Assembly: GCF_000429965.1 (NCBI RefSeq)
Contig: NZ_AUCW01000007.1
Coordinates: forward strand, 62,001-126,000
DNA length: 64,000 bases
DNA from: Desulfogranum mediterraneum DSM 13871
GTDB taxonomy: Bacteria; Desulfobacterota; Desulfobulbia; Desulfobulbales; Desulfobulbaceae
Direction: 5' to 3'
Shown: positions 35,115-47,989 of the stretch, piece after piece
Position numbering within the stretch: position 1 is the first letter of the stretch
How the letters are laid out: the number at the start of each line of letters is the position of its first letter
Program-made: the position numbers and the translations under genes
Notes under the pieces: generated by a model
Told to the model about the DNA's origin: nothing
The model's database searches: none
The model's input: only the letters and a program-made list of their open reading frames with translations

Positions 35115-36359
35115 TCAGTTCGCCATAAAACTCTTGACAATGACCACTGAATTTATCCCCAGCATCCCAAAGGAGTTGTTGAGAATCGCCCCGACCCGAT
35201 CCAACTGCCGCGGCTGACCGCTGACCAGCCCCTCCAGGGCGCAGTCAGGATCAAGTTGATCCAGGTTGATGGTGGGGTGGACCAGATGATCGCTGAACGA
35301 GGGCAGGTTAGCGGCCAGCTCCAACACCCCGGCCGCGCCCATGGCATGACCGATATGGGACTTGGTGTTGTTGACCCAGACCGGATGATCGCCAAAGGTC
35401 GCCCTGATCGCGGCACACTCTTCCACATCCCCCTGGCGGGTGCCGGTGGCATGGGTATTGATGATGGTGATCTCGGCAGGGGTCATACCCGCCCGCTTCA
35501 GGGCCAGCTCCATGCACTGCTGCTGACGGGGACCATGGGGCAGGACAAAGTCCTTGGCATCGGAATTCATGCCATAGCCTGCGATCTCGCCGTAGACCTT
35601 CGCCCCCCGAGCCAGGGCCCGATCCAGCCGCTCCAGGGTAAAGACGCAGCCCCCCTCGGAGATGACGATGCCGTTGCGCTCCATATCAAAGGGACGGCTG
35701 GCGCGGGTGGGATCCGGATGTTCCGCCAGGGCGCCCTGGGATTTGAAGCTGGCAAAGATGCCAAAGGAGCCGGTACACTCCGAGATCCCTCCACAGAGCG
35801 CCAGATCCACTTCTCCCAGACGGAGCATCTGCACCCCCTGAATCAGGGCGGCATTGCCGGCGGCGCAGGCCGCCCCGATGGAGTAGTGGGGTCCGGTGAT
35901 GCCCAGATTCATGGTAATCTCACCGGCCGGATTGTTGAGCACGGTTCTGGGATTATGGTGATGGGTCCAGTAGTCGACATTATAGTCGAACTGACTGATA
36001 TTATAGACCTCGTTTTCGGTTTCCACGGTGCCGTGTTCGGTCAGCCCCAGGTAGACCCCGGTGGCGGCACGATCATAGTCGTCTTCGCCGAGCCCTGCAT
36101 CGGCCAGGGCCTCGTTGGCGCAGTATACGCCGATGCAGCCGGCCCTGGTTCCCCGTTTATTCTCGCGCTTCTTACGGTACTTGGTCTCATTAAAGCTGCA
36201 GAGTCCTGCGGGATGAACCCCCATGTAGCGAAGGTCCAGGGTGGAGACCCCGCTCTTCCCGGCTAGGAGGTTGGCCCGGAACTCTTGGAGGGAGGAGGCC
36301 CCGGGGGCGGCAAGCCCAACCCCGGTGATGACGATACGTTCTGAATCTGGTCGTTGCAT
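35115..36359 (-). CDS. Beta-ketoacyl-ACP synthase, FabF-like
   Basis: A 414-residue condensing enzyme of the KAS II type. The active-site Cys is in SIGAACAAGNAAL (about residue 168) and the two histidines are in NTHATGTRQGD and NNTKSHIGHAMGAAG. It extends the ACP-bound chain by two carbons with malonyl-ACP. It is the first gene of the cluster. The VYNISQFDYNVDYWTHHHNPR insertion before the active site differs from ordinary FabF, which may reflect an unusual substrate. No chain-length factor or second ketosynthase is present, unlike aryl-polyene clusters. Confidence 0.9.
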   Translation of the reverse strand: MQRPDSERIVITGVGLAAPGASSLQEFRANLLAGKSGVSTLDLRYMGVHPAGLCSFNETKYRKKRENKRGTRAGCIGVYCANEALADAGLGEDDYDRAATGVYLGLTEHGTVETENEVYNISQFDYNVDYWTHHHNPRTVLNNPAGEITMNLGITGPHYSIGAACAAGNAALIQGVQMLRLGEVDLALCGGISECTGSFGIFASFKSQGALAEHPDPTRASRPFDMERNGIVISEGGCVFTLERLDRALARGAKVYGEIAGYGMNSDAKDFVLPHGPRQQQCMELALKRAGMTPAEITIINTHATGTRQGDVEECAAIRATFGDHPVWVNNTKSHIGHAMGAAGVLELAANLPSFSDHLVHPTINLDQLDPDCALEGLVSGQPRQLDRVGAILNNSFGMLGINSVVIVKSFMAN

Positions 36360-36510
36360 GCTGAATCTATATCAAAGAAAAAGAGGGGAGGACACCAGCC
36401 AGGTGCACCCCCAGTTAGAGCTCATGGCAGACGTGAAAAAACGCAGCTACGATGAGGCCGCAACTGCGTCTTTCTGCTCCACAGGCTGCCGGCACCTGCG
36501 GCTGCCCTGG

Positions 36511-39153
<2,643 letters not shown>

Positions 39154-39350
39154 TGTGAGCATCAAAAGTTAGAGTAGAGGGGACAAAATTACCAACCAGC
39201 CTGTGGAACAAAGGCCCGGCTCCGGGTAATCTCTCGATAGTCAGAGCAGCATGATATACCTGAAACACGACAATGCCAATAAAAAAATCAGGCTCTCCCG
39301 GGGCTGCGACCTCCCCCTGGAGCCGCCTGAGGCTCTGCCTGCGGGCCGGC

Positions 39351-40067
39351 TCAGAGGAAGGGATCCTCGGTCGTGGAGCGCACCAGCCGTTCCAGCTCCT
39401 GGAGGGTGCGCACCCCCAGGCCCTGGAGTTTCTTGGCCAGAAAGATAAAGAGGTAGGCCGTCTGCAGGGCATCCTCCAGGGCATCATGGGGTTTAAAGCG
39501 GGGCAGCCGGAACTCCCTGGTCAGGTCATCGAGCACCAGCGAGCCCGCCTGATCGACAAAGCCGGACCGCTGCCTGCCGGCAAACTCCCGGTAGCCCCGG
39601 ACCATCTGCATGGTATCAACGCTGGGGCTTGCCAGGGACCCGCCTAAGAGCCCCTTGGCAGCCTGGTTGAGGAAATGGAGATCAAGGCCCACAAAATGGC
39701 CCACCAGCACCCCCTGACCGCAAAATTCGATGAATCCGGGCAGCACCTCTGCCATCAGCGGCGCCTGCTTCAGCTGCTCCGGGGTGATCCGATGGACCAG
39801 AGTGGCCTGGTTGGCATCGATGTTGACCGGACGCACCAGGGAGTGGAAGGTGCGACTCAACTCGATCTGGAGGCTGCTGATCCGGACCGCGCCGATGGAG
39901 ATGATTTCATCCCTGCGTTTATGCAGGCCGGTGAGCTCGGTGTCACAGACCACAAAATCGTAGGCAGCCAGGGGCTGACGTCGATCGAAGTTGCTGAAAT
40001 ACTCCCGATTTCTCACCAGGACCTGATCGGGTCTCCGCAACCAGGGAAAGATGCGTTCCAGCTTCAT
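39351..40067 (-). CDS. DnaQ-like 3'-5' exonuclease
   Basis: A 238-residue DEDDh exonuclease. The metal motifs are complete: VVCDTELTGLHK (Asp, Glu) near residue 40, VGHFVGLDLHFLN (Asp) near 125, and HDALEDALQT (His, Asp) near 205. These fit a PolC/DnaQ epsilon-like exonuclease, but no polymerase gene is near. A strong ribosome-binding site (GGGGGAGG) precedes the ATG at 40067. It is 10 bases after the DUF294 gene and downstream of acs, a gene order I know from several proteobacteria, so the role may lie in nucleotide signalling rather than replication. Confidence 0.88.
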   Translation of the reverse strand: MKLERIFPWLRRPDQVLVRNREYFSNFDRRQPLAAYDFVVCDTELTGLHKRRDEIISIGAVRISSLQIELSRTFHSLVRPVNIDANQATLVHRITPEQLKQAPLMAEVLPGFIEFCGQGVLVGHFVGLDLHFLNQAAKGLLGGSLASPSVDTMQMVRGYREFAGRQRSGFVDQAGSLVLDDLTREFRLPRFKPHDALEDALQTAYLFIFLAKKLQGLGVRTLQELERLVRSTTEDPFL

Positions 40068-40077
40068 CCTCCCCCCT

Positions 40078-42003
40078 TTACCCTGCCAGCAGTTGCTGGA
40101 GCAGCCCCTTGAGGCGGCCCACCAGGGCAAAGCCGTCACGGAGCATCTTCTTCTCCACCTCGGAGAGTTCGCCCGGGGAAAGGGAGCTGTCGGGCAGGAT
40201 CCCCTCCTCCATCTGGTGCAGCTGATGGATCAGGCGAAGATGCATCTGAATCTCGCAGGCCTCCTGGGCCTTGACCAGGAGCTCTTCTTCCAGGTACCCC
40301 TCTTTGGCCAGCACCGAAAACCGGGCCAGGGTATTGGTCTCTCTGATACCATGGCGCAGGGCCAGAATCCGGGCAAAATTGACAAAGGGGGCCAGGCCCT
40401 GATGCTTGATATCCAGGAGAGTGCCCTGCCGGCCATCCTCTTCCACCACCATGTCGCGAAAGACCGCCGGCGGTGTCTTAGCAGCGAGGCAATCCGCGAC
40501 CAGGGGCGCCAGGTAGGCCTGGTGATTCCGGGTCAGGCGAACCACACTGTCCCGCAACTCCTCTGCCAGGGCGGCGTGGCCATGGCCGCTGCGAAAATCA
40601 AACAGGACCAGAGCCTTCACCAGCTCCTGCCGATCCCCGGACTGGATCCAGCCGGCAAAGTAGCCCTGCCACACGGCCAGGGGTTGACACCAGCGGGGAT
40701 TGGCAGCCATGATCCGGTCCGCACAGGGAGGGTAGCCACAGTTCACCAGGTGATCCACCACCCGGGCTGCAAGGCGGCCGAAGTATTCCGCTGCCTGCTC
40801 CCGCTGTTCCGCCCCCTGGGGGTCGGCATAGAGCAGGCCGTTATCCTGATCCGTCTTAAAGGCCTGCTCCCGCCGGCCTTCGCTGCCAAAGAGCAGCCAG
40901 CAGTAGGGCAGCGGCGGCGGACCCAGCTCCCGCTCCACCAGTTGGAGTACCCGGGCCAGCATCTGATCGTTGAGCAGGGCGATCATCCGGACGATGTTGC
41001 CGGCCTTGGCCCCCTCGTTGATCAGGTTGCGGATGACCGCAGGAATCTTCTGGGCAAGGGCGTAGAGCGGGGGGAAATACTGCTGCCTGCCGATCTCCTT
41101 GAACAGGCTGTAGGGGGAGCTCCCCTGGAGGAGCATGATGTCGTGGGAGGTGATCACCCCGACAATCCGGCCATTCTCCTCCACCCCAAGGTGGTGGATC
41201 CCGGAGGACATCATGGTGATCAGGGCGTCGAAACAGACGGCCCGGGCATTGAGGGTGACCACCGGTGCGGTCATGATGGTCCCCACCGGGAGGGCGTAGG
41301 AGCCGCCGGCGGCAACCACCTTGTTGCGCAGGTCCTTGTCGGTAACAATGCCGACAATCTCCTCCGGGTTCCCTCCATGGAGCAGCAGGGATCCGACGCT
41401 GTACCGCATCATCACGGTGGCCGCCTCCTGGACCGAGGCAGTGACCGGCAGCGAACGCAGCCGGCGGCCGATGATATCCCCGACCGTGAGTGAAAAGAGG
41501 AAGAGGTCCTCGTCACTGCGCCGGGCTACCCGATGCTTCCGCAGCTCGGTGTAGGCCGTGGAGACGATCTTCTCGGAAAAACTCTTCAGGTAGTACTGGG
41601 CAAAGCCGGGCTGGGAGTTGATCAATTCCAGGAAGTAGTCCCTGGGCAGGAGAAAGCAGAAGGTATCTTCCACGGTCTCCACATTCATGTTGGCCACCGT
41701 GCCCCGGATGATTCCCAGGGCGCCGACGTATTCACCGTCCCCGCGATAGTCCTTGAGGGTGGTCTTGCCCTCCTCGTCGGTGAGAAAGGATTTCACCCCG
41801 CCCTGCTGGATGAGGTAGAGGTAGCGGACCTCGGACTCCCCCATGGTCAACAGCCAGGTTCCCTTGGGAAAAAAATCCACCCGTATCCGGCGGGCCACCT
41901 CATGGAGGAGCTCGTCATCCAGCTCCCTGAAGGGCATGATCCTGCTCAAAAACTCTACCACCACTTCCGGAGCCGGAGTGATCGCTCCCTGTTCGCGTGC
42001 CAT
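40078..42003 (-). CDS. cNMP-binding/CBS/DUF294 nucleotidyltransferase-like signalling protein
   Basis: A 641-residue multidomain regulator. It starts with a cyclic-nucleotide-binding-like domain (about 20-135, with DEEGKTTLKDYRGDGEYVGALGIIRG). Two CBS repeats follow (about 155-280: SVGSLLLHGGNPEEIVGIVTDKDL and a second with VGVITSHDIMLL), then a DUF294 nucleotidyltransferase-like domain (WLLFGSEGRREQAFKTDQDNGLLY, a GSxGR...DxD-type active site) and a C-terminal helical domain. Such proteins may adenylylate or uridylylate a target in response to nucleotides. It lies between acs and the exonuclease, as in other acetate-linked operons. The ATG at 42003 has a ribosome-binding site (AGGGA). Confidence 0.88.
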   Translation of the reverse strand: MAREQGAITPAPEVVVEFLSRIMPFRELDDELLHEVARRIRVDFFPKGTWLLTMGESEVRYLYLIQQGGVKSFLTDEEGKTTLKDYRGDGEYVGALGIIRGTVANMNVETVEDTFCFLLPRDYFLELINSQPGFAQYYLKSFSEKIVSTAYTELRKHRVARRSDEDLFLFSLTVGDIIGRRLRSLPVTASVQEAATVMMRYSVGSLLLHGGNPEEIVGIVTDKDLRNKVVAAGGSYALPVGTIMTAPVVTLNARAVCFDALITMMSSGIHHLGVEENGRIVGVITSHDIMLLQGSSPYSLFKEIGRQQYFPPLYALAQKIPAVIRNLINEGAKAGNIVRMIALLNDQMLARVLQLVERELGPPPLPYCWLLFGSEGRREQAFKTDQDNGLLYADPQGAEQREQAAEYFGRLAARVVDHLVNCGYPPCADRIMAANPRWCQPLAVWQGYFAGWIQSGDRQELVKALVLFDFRSGHGHAALAEELRDSVVRLTRNHQAYLAPLVADCLAAKTPPAVFRDMVVEEDGRQGTLLDIKHQGLAPFVNFARILALRHGIRETNTLARFSVLAKEGYLEEELLVKAQEACEIQMHLRLIHQLHQMEEGILPDSSLSPGELSEVEKKMLRDGFALVGRLKGLLQQLLAG

Positions 42004-42111
42004 GGGTTCCCTGGAAACAAAAACAGGCAGAACACCGGAGCGTCCTGCCTGGAAAGGTGCCGCCCGGGGCAAGACCACGGGCGGCTTAAAAAACGACTCG
42101 TATCTGGATAT

Positions 42112-44103
42112 TTAGCCCAGTTTCTTCTTACCGTCAACGAGATGATCGACCACCGAAGGATCGGCCAGGGTGGAAGTATCGCCGAAGTCTTTAAAATCAT
42201 TGGCAGCGATTTTCCTCAGGATCCGACGCATAATTTTACCGGAGCGGGTCTTGGGCAGGCCCGGCGCCCACTGGATGGCCTCGGGCGTGGCAATGGGACC
42301 GATCTCGGCCCGGACATGCTTGCGCAGCTCGGCCAGCAGTTCGTCACTCTCCTCGGCCCAGGACATCAGGGTGACATAGGCAAAGATGGCCTGTCCCTTG
42401 ACCGGATGGGGCATGCCCACGGCAGCTGCCTCGGCCACGGCCTCGTGGGAGACCAGGGCAGACTCGATCTCTGCCGTGCCCAGGCGGTGACCGCTGACAT
42501 TGATGACGTCGTCCAGACGGCCCATGATCCAGAAGTACCCATCTTCATCACAGCGGGCGCCATCCTCGGGATCATAGGTGTTCTCGTAGCGGCTGAAGTA
42601 GGTCTTCTTATAGCGGGCCGGATCACCGAAGACGCCACGGAGCATCCCTGGCCAGGGTTTCCGGATCACCAGATGGCCGCCCTCGTTGGCAGCGGCCTCT
42701 TCCCCCTCCTCGTTGTAGATGGCGGCATCGATGCCGGGCAGGGGATAACTGGCAGAGCCGGGTTTCAGCGGGGTGGCATAGGGCAGGGGCGAGATCATGA
42801 TCCCACCGGTCTCGGTCTGCCACCAGGTATCTACGATGGGCAGCTTCTCCTTGCCGATATTGACATGGTACCACATCCAGGCCTCGGGATTGATGGGCTC
42901 GCCCACGGAACCAAGCACACGCAGGCTGGAGAGATCATAGCGCTGGGTATGGGCCTCACCTTCACGCATCAGGGCACGGATGGCGGTGGGCGCGGTATAG
43001 AAGATGTTCACCTTGAACTTGTCGACGATCTTCCAGAATCGATCCGCAGCCGGATAACTGGGTACCCCTTCAAACATCAGGGAGGTGGCGCCCAACCCCA
43101 GGGGACCGTAGAGGATATAGCTGTGGCCGGTTATCCAGCCGATATCGGCGGTACACCAGTAGACATCGTCATCCTTCATGTCAAAGACCCACTGGCAGGT
43201 ATGCATGGCATAGGTCAGATAGCCGCCGGTGGTATGGACCACGCCCTTGGGCTTACCGGTGGAGCCGGAGGTGTAGAGGATGAAGAGCAGGTCTTCGGCA
43301 TCCATGGGTTCGGGCGCACACTCGCTGGAGATGTCCGGGGCTGCCACCTCTTCATGCCACCAGCTGTCCCGTCCCGCCTCCATGGGAATCTCCACCCCGG
43401 CCCGCTGGACCACGATGCAACTCCCCACAGAATCGCACTCCTCCAGGGCCTGGTCGGCGTTGGTCTTCAGGGGGATGGCCTTGCCCCCGCGGAGAACGGC
43501 ATCGGCGGTGACCAGTACCTTGGCCTCACAGTCCTGGATCCGGCTCTGGAGGGCGATGGCGGAAAAACCGGCAAAGACCACCGAATGGACGGCACCCAGA
43601 CGGGTACAGGCGAGCAGGGCAATGGCCAGCTCCGGGATCATCGGCATATAGATGGCGACCCGATCACCCTTTTTCACGCCCTTCTTTTTCAAGACATTGG
43701 CAAAGCGACAGACCTCGGTATGGAGCATCTGGTAGGTATAGACCCGGACATCCTCTTCCGGCTCACCCTGCCAGATGATGGCGGCCTTGTTGCGACGGCC
43801 ATTTTCCAGGTGACGGTCCAGGCAGTTATAAGAGACGTTGAGCTTGCCGCCCTGAAACCACTTGACCTCTGGTACACTCAGATCATACTCCAGGACTGAG
43901 TCCCACTTTTTCTCCCAGCTGACCAGCTCCTCGGCACGCTCGGCCCAGAAGCCCTCCATGTCATCGATGGATCGTTTGTAGAGTTCCCGGTACTGGTCCA
44001 TATCCTTGATCCAGGCTTGATCCCGGCCGGCTTGGGGCGGCTCAAACACCTTACCTACACTCAACAAACTCGTAATCTTATCTTCCTGCTCCTTCGCACC
44101 CAT
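42112..44103 (-). CDS. acs: Acetyl-CoA synthetase
   Basis: A 663-residue AMP-forming acetate-CoA ligase. It has the AMP-binding motif [20 protein letters not shown] (about residue 275), the substrate region [15 protein letters not shown], the hinge [25 protein letters not shown] and the C-terminal [15 protein letters not shown] with the acetylation-sensitive Lys. It converts acetate, ATP and CoA to acetyl-CoA. It is first in the operon with the DUF294 protein and exonuclease. The upstream region is AT-rich and long, consistent with regulation, but I see no firm operator. Confidence 0.96.
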   Translation of the reverse strand: MGAKEQEDKITSLLSVGKVFEPPQAGRDQAWIKDMDQYRELYKRSIDDMEGFWAERAEELVSWEKKWDSVLEYDLSVPEVKWFQGGKLNVSYNCLDRHLENGRRNKAAIIWQGEPEEDVRVYTYQMLHTEVCRFANVLKKKGVKKGDRVAIYMPMIPELAIALLACTRLGAVHSVVFAGFSAIALQSRIQDCEAKVLVTADAVLRGGKAIPLKTNADQALEECDSVGSCIVVQRAGVEIPMEAGRDSWWHEEVAAPDISSECAPEPMDAEDLLFILYTSGSTGKPKGVVHTTGGYLTYAMHTCQWVFDMKDDDVYWCTADIGWITGHSYILYGPLGLGATSLMFEGVPSYPAADRFWKIVDKFKVNIFYTAPTAIRALMREGEAHTQRYDLSSLRVLGSVGEPINPEAWMWYHVNIGKEKLPIVDTWWQTETGGIMISPLPYATPLKPGSASYPLPGIDAAIYNEEGEEAAANEGGHLVIRKPWPGMLRGVFGDPARYKKTYFSRYENTYDPEDGARCDEDGYFWIMGRLDDVINVSGHRLGTAEIESALVSHEAVAEAAAVGMPHPVKGQAIFAYVTLMSWAEESDELLAELRKHVRAEIGPIATPEAIQWAPGLPKTRSGKIMRRILRKIAANDFKDFGDTSTLADPSVVDHLVDGKKKLG

Positions 44104-44852
44104 GGGACCCCCCTTTGAATAGAATGAAATAGCATATCGAGCCAGCTCTTCCGGAACCCGGAAAAACCAGTTAAATCAGCCCTCAGCCTGCAGGGCTGCT
44201 GTATTTCATCGTTGAAAAAAAAGAAAAAAACAGAGCGTTATCAAACACCTTTCCATTATGACAACGTGCTATTACGATTAATAATCCCTCTTTCCTTTGT
44301 CAAGCGATAACACCAAGCCCCCGGGATAGGGTCAGCATCATCCGGTTTTTCAGCTACCAGACCCCTCTGTCCACTGGCTGAGACCCAAAACAATATGCCT
44401 TTTACAAACAACATATTACAGTAAAGATACAAAAAATTCTAAAAAAAAAGAACACAATATTGGTTCAATAAAAATACCAATCAACCAAGCTTTGCTTTTT
44501 CCTGATCCAACCCTTCACTAACACTGATACATCACCTCCCCTGGGCTCCATCAATGAGAGTTCCCAGGGCCTCTTCCCTGCCCTGGGGATAAACAGCTTG
44601 ACAAGAGCGGGTCAATATTGAACACTTTTCTTAAAATAACAAGCCGTTCATTCTTTTCCCGGTCTGAAAAGCGCTCCCCTTGAGACCGGCATCCCCGACC
44701 AGGGGCAACCACCTGGCCAGGCGAACCAACCACTGCTGCTCAGCAAAGAGGTCTTCCGTGTCCACCATCAGCTCATCCTTCCAGCCAGCCCTGATGGCCC
44801 CCCCCTCCTATCTGCCCGCCGCAAACAGGCAGAGACGATCACGGCGCTGACC
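44104..44852. other. Long AT-rich intergenic region between divergent acs and RND genes
   Basis: About 750 bases with lower GC than the surroundings, especially 44200-44520. CAATATTG palindromes occur at 44455-44462 and 44613-44620, the second inside TCAATATTGA. CCCTGGG and CCCAGGG at 44538-44569 can pair across a long loop. No coding sequence of convincing quality is visible. It should hold the promoters of both flanking genes. Confidence 0.6.
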
Positions 44853-47633
44853 ATGAAGACCACCGACTCCCCCCTCCTGCGCCCCAAGGCCATCCTGGGA
44901 TTGACGACCCTCGCAAGCCTGCTCTGCACCCTCCTCTTCTGCCTCACTGCAGAGCAGGGGATAAACCGCTACCTGAGCCGAGGCTTCCCCTGGCAGCCCC
45001 AGGAGCAGCGGGGCAGGCCCCAGGCTCCCCAGAACCAGGAGTGGATGGTCGCAGCCCTGGTCAACAACAGCGATCCCCAGGGGATATTCTCTTCGGCCTC
45101 CCTGCGCAGGATGAGCCAGATCAGCGGCCAGGTACCGGCTGGTGGCAGGGCAGAGGGGGAGGAGGAGTTCCCTGTTGACGAAGATTTTCTGGGTCCGGAG
45201 ACCAGGACCCCCCAGGGCGACGACCTGGGGAGCGTCCAGGCCGCAGCCTTCATGGCCGAGGTCCCGGATACCCCTGAGGCCGGACAACAACTCCACCAAC
45301 AGGGCCTGAAAAAGCCGCTCTTGAACAGCACCCTGGTTGCCGTCGACGGTAAGGCCATGGCCCTGCGCCTGCCGCTCCGCCTGCCGGGCCGGACAGCTTG
45401 GATCAGGCGGCAACTCGAAGAGGCCCCTCCCGCCGCCGAGAAGGATAGAGACCGACTCCACTTTGGCGGGTTCACCCTGGCCTGGGAGAGTTTTTTCAGG
45501 GAGATGCAATGGCGCCCCCTGCTGCTGGCGGGCTGCTCCACCATGGCCATGCTGCTGGCCGGGCTCCTCTTCCTGCCCGCTCCGCGTTGCTGCTGGCTTC
45601 CCCTGGTTCCCGCGCTCAGCGCCGGGATGGTGATGCTGCCCCTGCTCTCCATCAGCGGTTTCCCTGCAGGGAGCTTCAGCTTACTGATCCCCTGGCTGAG
45701 CGGCGCTACGGCCCTGCTCTACTCCCTGGCGGCACTGACGACCTATCAGGGAGCTGCCGGCGCCGGCCAGGAGCTGCCGGCCAGGATCGCGCTGTTAAGA
45801 TCAGCACTGCTGCCCCGCCTTCGCCCCCTCTCCCTGGCCCTGACAGCAGGCTTTCTGGTGATGCTCTGCTCCCCCCTCCCGGAGATCCGTTTTTTCGGCG
45901 GTTTCAGTGCAGTGGCAGTTCTGGCAGCCTGGGCGGCAAGCACTCTTCTCCTGCCGCCACTCCTCTCCATCCTGCCGCCGGCCTGGTTAGCCGCCCCCCC
46001 CCTCTGTTCGACCCTGAGCCCCCCCAGCTGGCTCCGCCTTGGCTGGTCGCCCGCCCCCCTGCTCGTCAGGATCTCTGCTCTGCATCGGAGTTTTCCCAAA
46101 CTGGTTGTGGCGGGGCACCTGCTCCTCCTGCTGCTCTCCCTGGTGGGCCTCTCCCTGCTCAGCATCAACGACAATCCCCTGCACCGCTTCAGCCAGGATC
46201 ACTCCCTGCGCCGTGATCAAGCCGTGATCAACCAGCATCTTGCCGGTCCCTACCAGCTCCGACTCGAACTCAGGGGCGCAGCCCCGGCCCCGGGTGCCGA
46301 CGAAGCCGGCCGCTGGCTGGAGCGCCGCTTCCAGACCCTGCTCAGCGCCGACCCCTGGATCCGGAGAACGGCAACTGCAGATATTCGGGAATACCTCGCC
46401 GACGCGGTTACCAGTACGGAGCTCAGCACGGCCCTGGATCGTCGCTGGCAACGTCGGATCGCCGAGTTGAGCCTTGACCAGGACCTGGCCATTGATCTCT
46501 GGTCCAGGGCCCTGGAGAGCCTCTCCCAATTCCTGGACCATCAACAGCTCTTTCTTCGCCCCGAGCTCCTTGCCTGGATCCAGGAGCTCCAGGATTTTGT
46601 GGTCAAAGAGAGCAGTGCAGACAAAGGTCTCTCTGTCTGCGAGATCGTCAAGAGCACCCATCAGGCCCTGTTTGAGGGGGACCCCGGCCGCTACCGCTTG
46701 CCAGAGACCTCCGCAGGAGTGCGCCAGCTCCTGGCCGCATATGGCCAGAGCCAACCCCCGGACGCACTTGGCCGTTACCTCAACCAGGAGGCCACCAGGG
46801 CCACCATCTACTGGTATCTCCCCTCTGCAGACAAGGCCCAACGCCGAGAGCTCATCAGAGAGGCCACCACCTTTATGACCGCAAACCACCCGCCGCTCAG
46901 CCTGGAACTCCGTTGGCGCGGAGCCCTCCATGAACATGGTCTCTGGCAGGAGCGACTTCTTGGCCAGATGCTGCTCTGGACCGGCGCCGCCCTGCTCATA
47001 GGCTGCACCATCCTCGCCCTGATCAGCCGCTGCTGGCTCTGCGGACTCATTTCAGCAGGCCTGTTTCTCTCCTCCTCCCTGCTCTGCTACGGCTTACTCC
47101 CCCTTCCGGGCCAGGGCCTGAGCACCCTGGAGACGACCCTCCTGGCCCTGATCCTGATCATGAGCAGCGCAGGTATCTGGCTGTTCTTTGCCGCACTCCG
47201 TGCAGACGCGGAGAACCACGGCCACTGGCAGCATCCCGAGCAGGAGAGCCGCGGCCAGGAGCAAATCTTTCTGCTCCGTTTCGCCCTCTTGCTCGGCGCA
47301 GGCAGCGTACCGCTCTATTTTTCTTCACACCCCCCTCTGCAAAGGTTGGGAATCATGGTCAGCGGATTAGTTGCCATCTTCTGCTTGACCTTCCGGGCCA
47401 TGATGCCAATTGTCCTGAATTGGCTGGGAAATACAATTTTCCAGCCAGAACTGAGCAGGATTGCAGACAAAGCGAGCCCAACAGCGGACAGCCCGCCTCA
47501 GACCCCGTCCAAAGAGGAGCAGGAGGAAACGACAAGCGTCGACCAGTCCGACGGCGAAGCAGCCGTGTCTGAGGGGAGTGAGAGCACGGAACCAGCCGAT
47601 CTCTTGACAGAGAGCAGCCAGAGACCCGAATAA
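44853..47633 (+). CDS. RND-superfamily (MMPL/HAE3-like) exporter
   Basis: A 926-residue membrane protein with about twelve membrane segments in the RND pattern: one near residues 13-33, a periplasmic loop (about 34-225), a bundle of five segments (about 226-380), a second single segment near 415, another loop (about 435-705) and a final bundle of five (about 705-870). This matches MMPL or hopanoid/hydrophobe exporters that move lipids. The loops are shorter than in drug-efflux RND pumps, and no membrane-fusion or outer-membrane partner gene is adjacent. The last 50 residues form an acidic, Ser/Glu/Gln-rich tail in the cytoplasm. Its cargo is unknown; lipid or hydrocarbon export is only a guess. 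Confidence 0.82.
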   Translation: MKTTDSPLLRPKAILGLTTLASLLCTLLFCLTAEQGINRYLSRGFPWQPQEQRGRPQAPQNQEWMVAALVNNSDPQGIFSSASLRRMSQISGQVPAGGRAEGEEEFPVDEDFLGPETRTPQGDDLGSVQAAAFMAEVPDTPEAGQQLHQQGLKKPLLNSTLVAVDGKAMALRLPLRLPGRTAWIRRQLEEAPPAAEKDRDRLHFGGFTLAWESFFREMQWRPLLLAGCSTMAMLLAGLLFLPAPRCCWLPLVPALSAGMVMLPLLSISGFPAGSFSLLIPWLSGATALLYSLAALTTYQGAAGAGQELPARIALLRSALLPRLRPLSLALTAGFLVMLCSPLPEIRFFGGFSAVAVLAAWAASTLLLPPLLSILPPAWLAAPPLCSTLSPPSWLRLGWSPAPLLVRISALHRSFPKLVVAGHLLLLLLSLVGLSLLSINDNPLHRFSQDHSLRRDQAVINQHLAGPYQLRLELRGAAPAPGADEAGRWLERRFQTLLSADPWIRRTATADIREYLADAVTSTELSTALDRRWQRRIAELSLDQDLAIDLWSRALESLSQFLDHQQLFLRPELLAWIQELQDFVVKESSADKGLSVCEIVKSTHQALFEGDPGRYRLPETSAGVRQLLAAYGQSQPPDALGRYLNQEATRATIYWYLPSADKAQRRELIREATTFMTANHPPLSLELRWRGALHEHGLWQERLLGQMLLWTGAALLIGCTILALISRCWLCGLISAGLFLSSSLLCYGLLPLPGQGLSTLETTLLALILIMSSAGIWLFFAALRADAENHGHWQHPEQESRGQEQIFLLRFALLLGAGSVPLYFSSHPPLQRLGIMVSGLVAIFCLTFRAMMPIVLNWLGNTIFQPELSRIADKASPTADSPPQTPSKEEQEETTSVDQSDGEAAVSEGSESTEPADLLTESSQRPE

Positions 47634-47770
47634 CAGCGGCGCAGCAAAGGGAATCCCAAGCTGTTCAAACCAGGAGGCAAAGCACCCTCCTGGAATCCCG
47701 GCCTCCAGCCCGCCGGGACAGACCGCACCCCAGGGCTGATCACTCAACTCAGCAAACAAGGAGCACCCCC

Positions 47771-47962
47771 ATGATTATCACCGACTGGATCCATGTGATT
47801 GCCGGTTGTATCATTCTACTCAGCCTGGCACTGGCTACCTGGGTCAGTGGCTACTGGCTCCTCCTGACCGCCCTTGTCGGTGCCAACCTCTTGCAGTTCG
47901 GCTTCAGCGGATTCTGCCCCATGGCCATGATCTTGAAAAAACTCGGTGTGCCTGAACATTAA
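47771..47962 (+). CDS. DUF2892 membrane protein (YgaP-type transmembrane domain)
   Basis: A 63-residue inner-membrane protein with two helices and the DUF2892 ending LQFGFSGFCPMAMILKKLGV, whose single conserved Cys (CPM) is typical. Larger relatives join this domain to a rhodanese. It is 27 bases before the thioredoxin reductase gene, so a link to thiol or sulfur chemistry is likely. Confidence 0.88.
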   Translation: MIITDWIHVIAGCIILLSLALATWVSGYWLLLTALVGANLLQFGFSGFCPMAMILKKLGVPEH

Positions 47963-47989
47963 TAACCAGTGAGAAGAGAAGGAACCAAG

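Noticed and set aside
40051-43899. Two long plus-strand open frames (about 480 and 790 codons) opposite the DUF294 and acs genes
   Set aside because: They are exact antisense shadows of well-supported genes, with low-complexity His/Gly/Gln-rich translations and no recognisable motif. High GC keeps antisense frames open.
44455-44620. CAATATTG palindromes in the acs upstream region as a defined operator
   Set aside because: Two copies about 150 bases apart in AT-rich DNA are not enough to call a regulator site.
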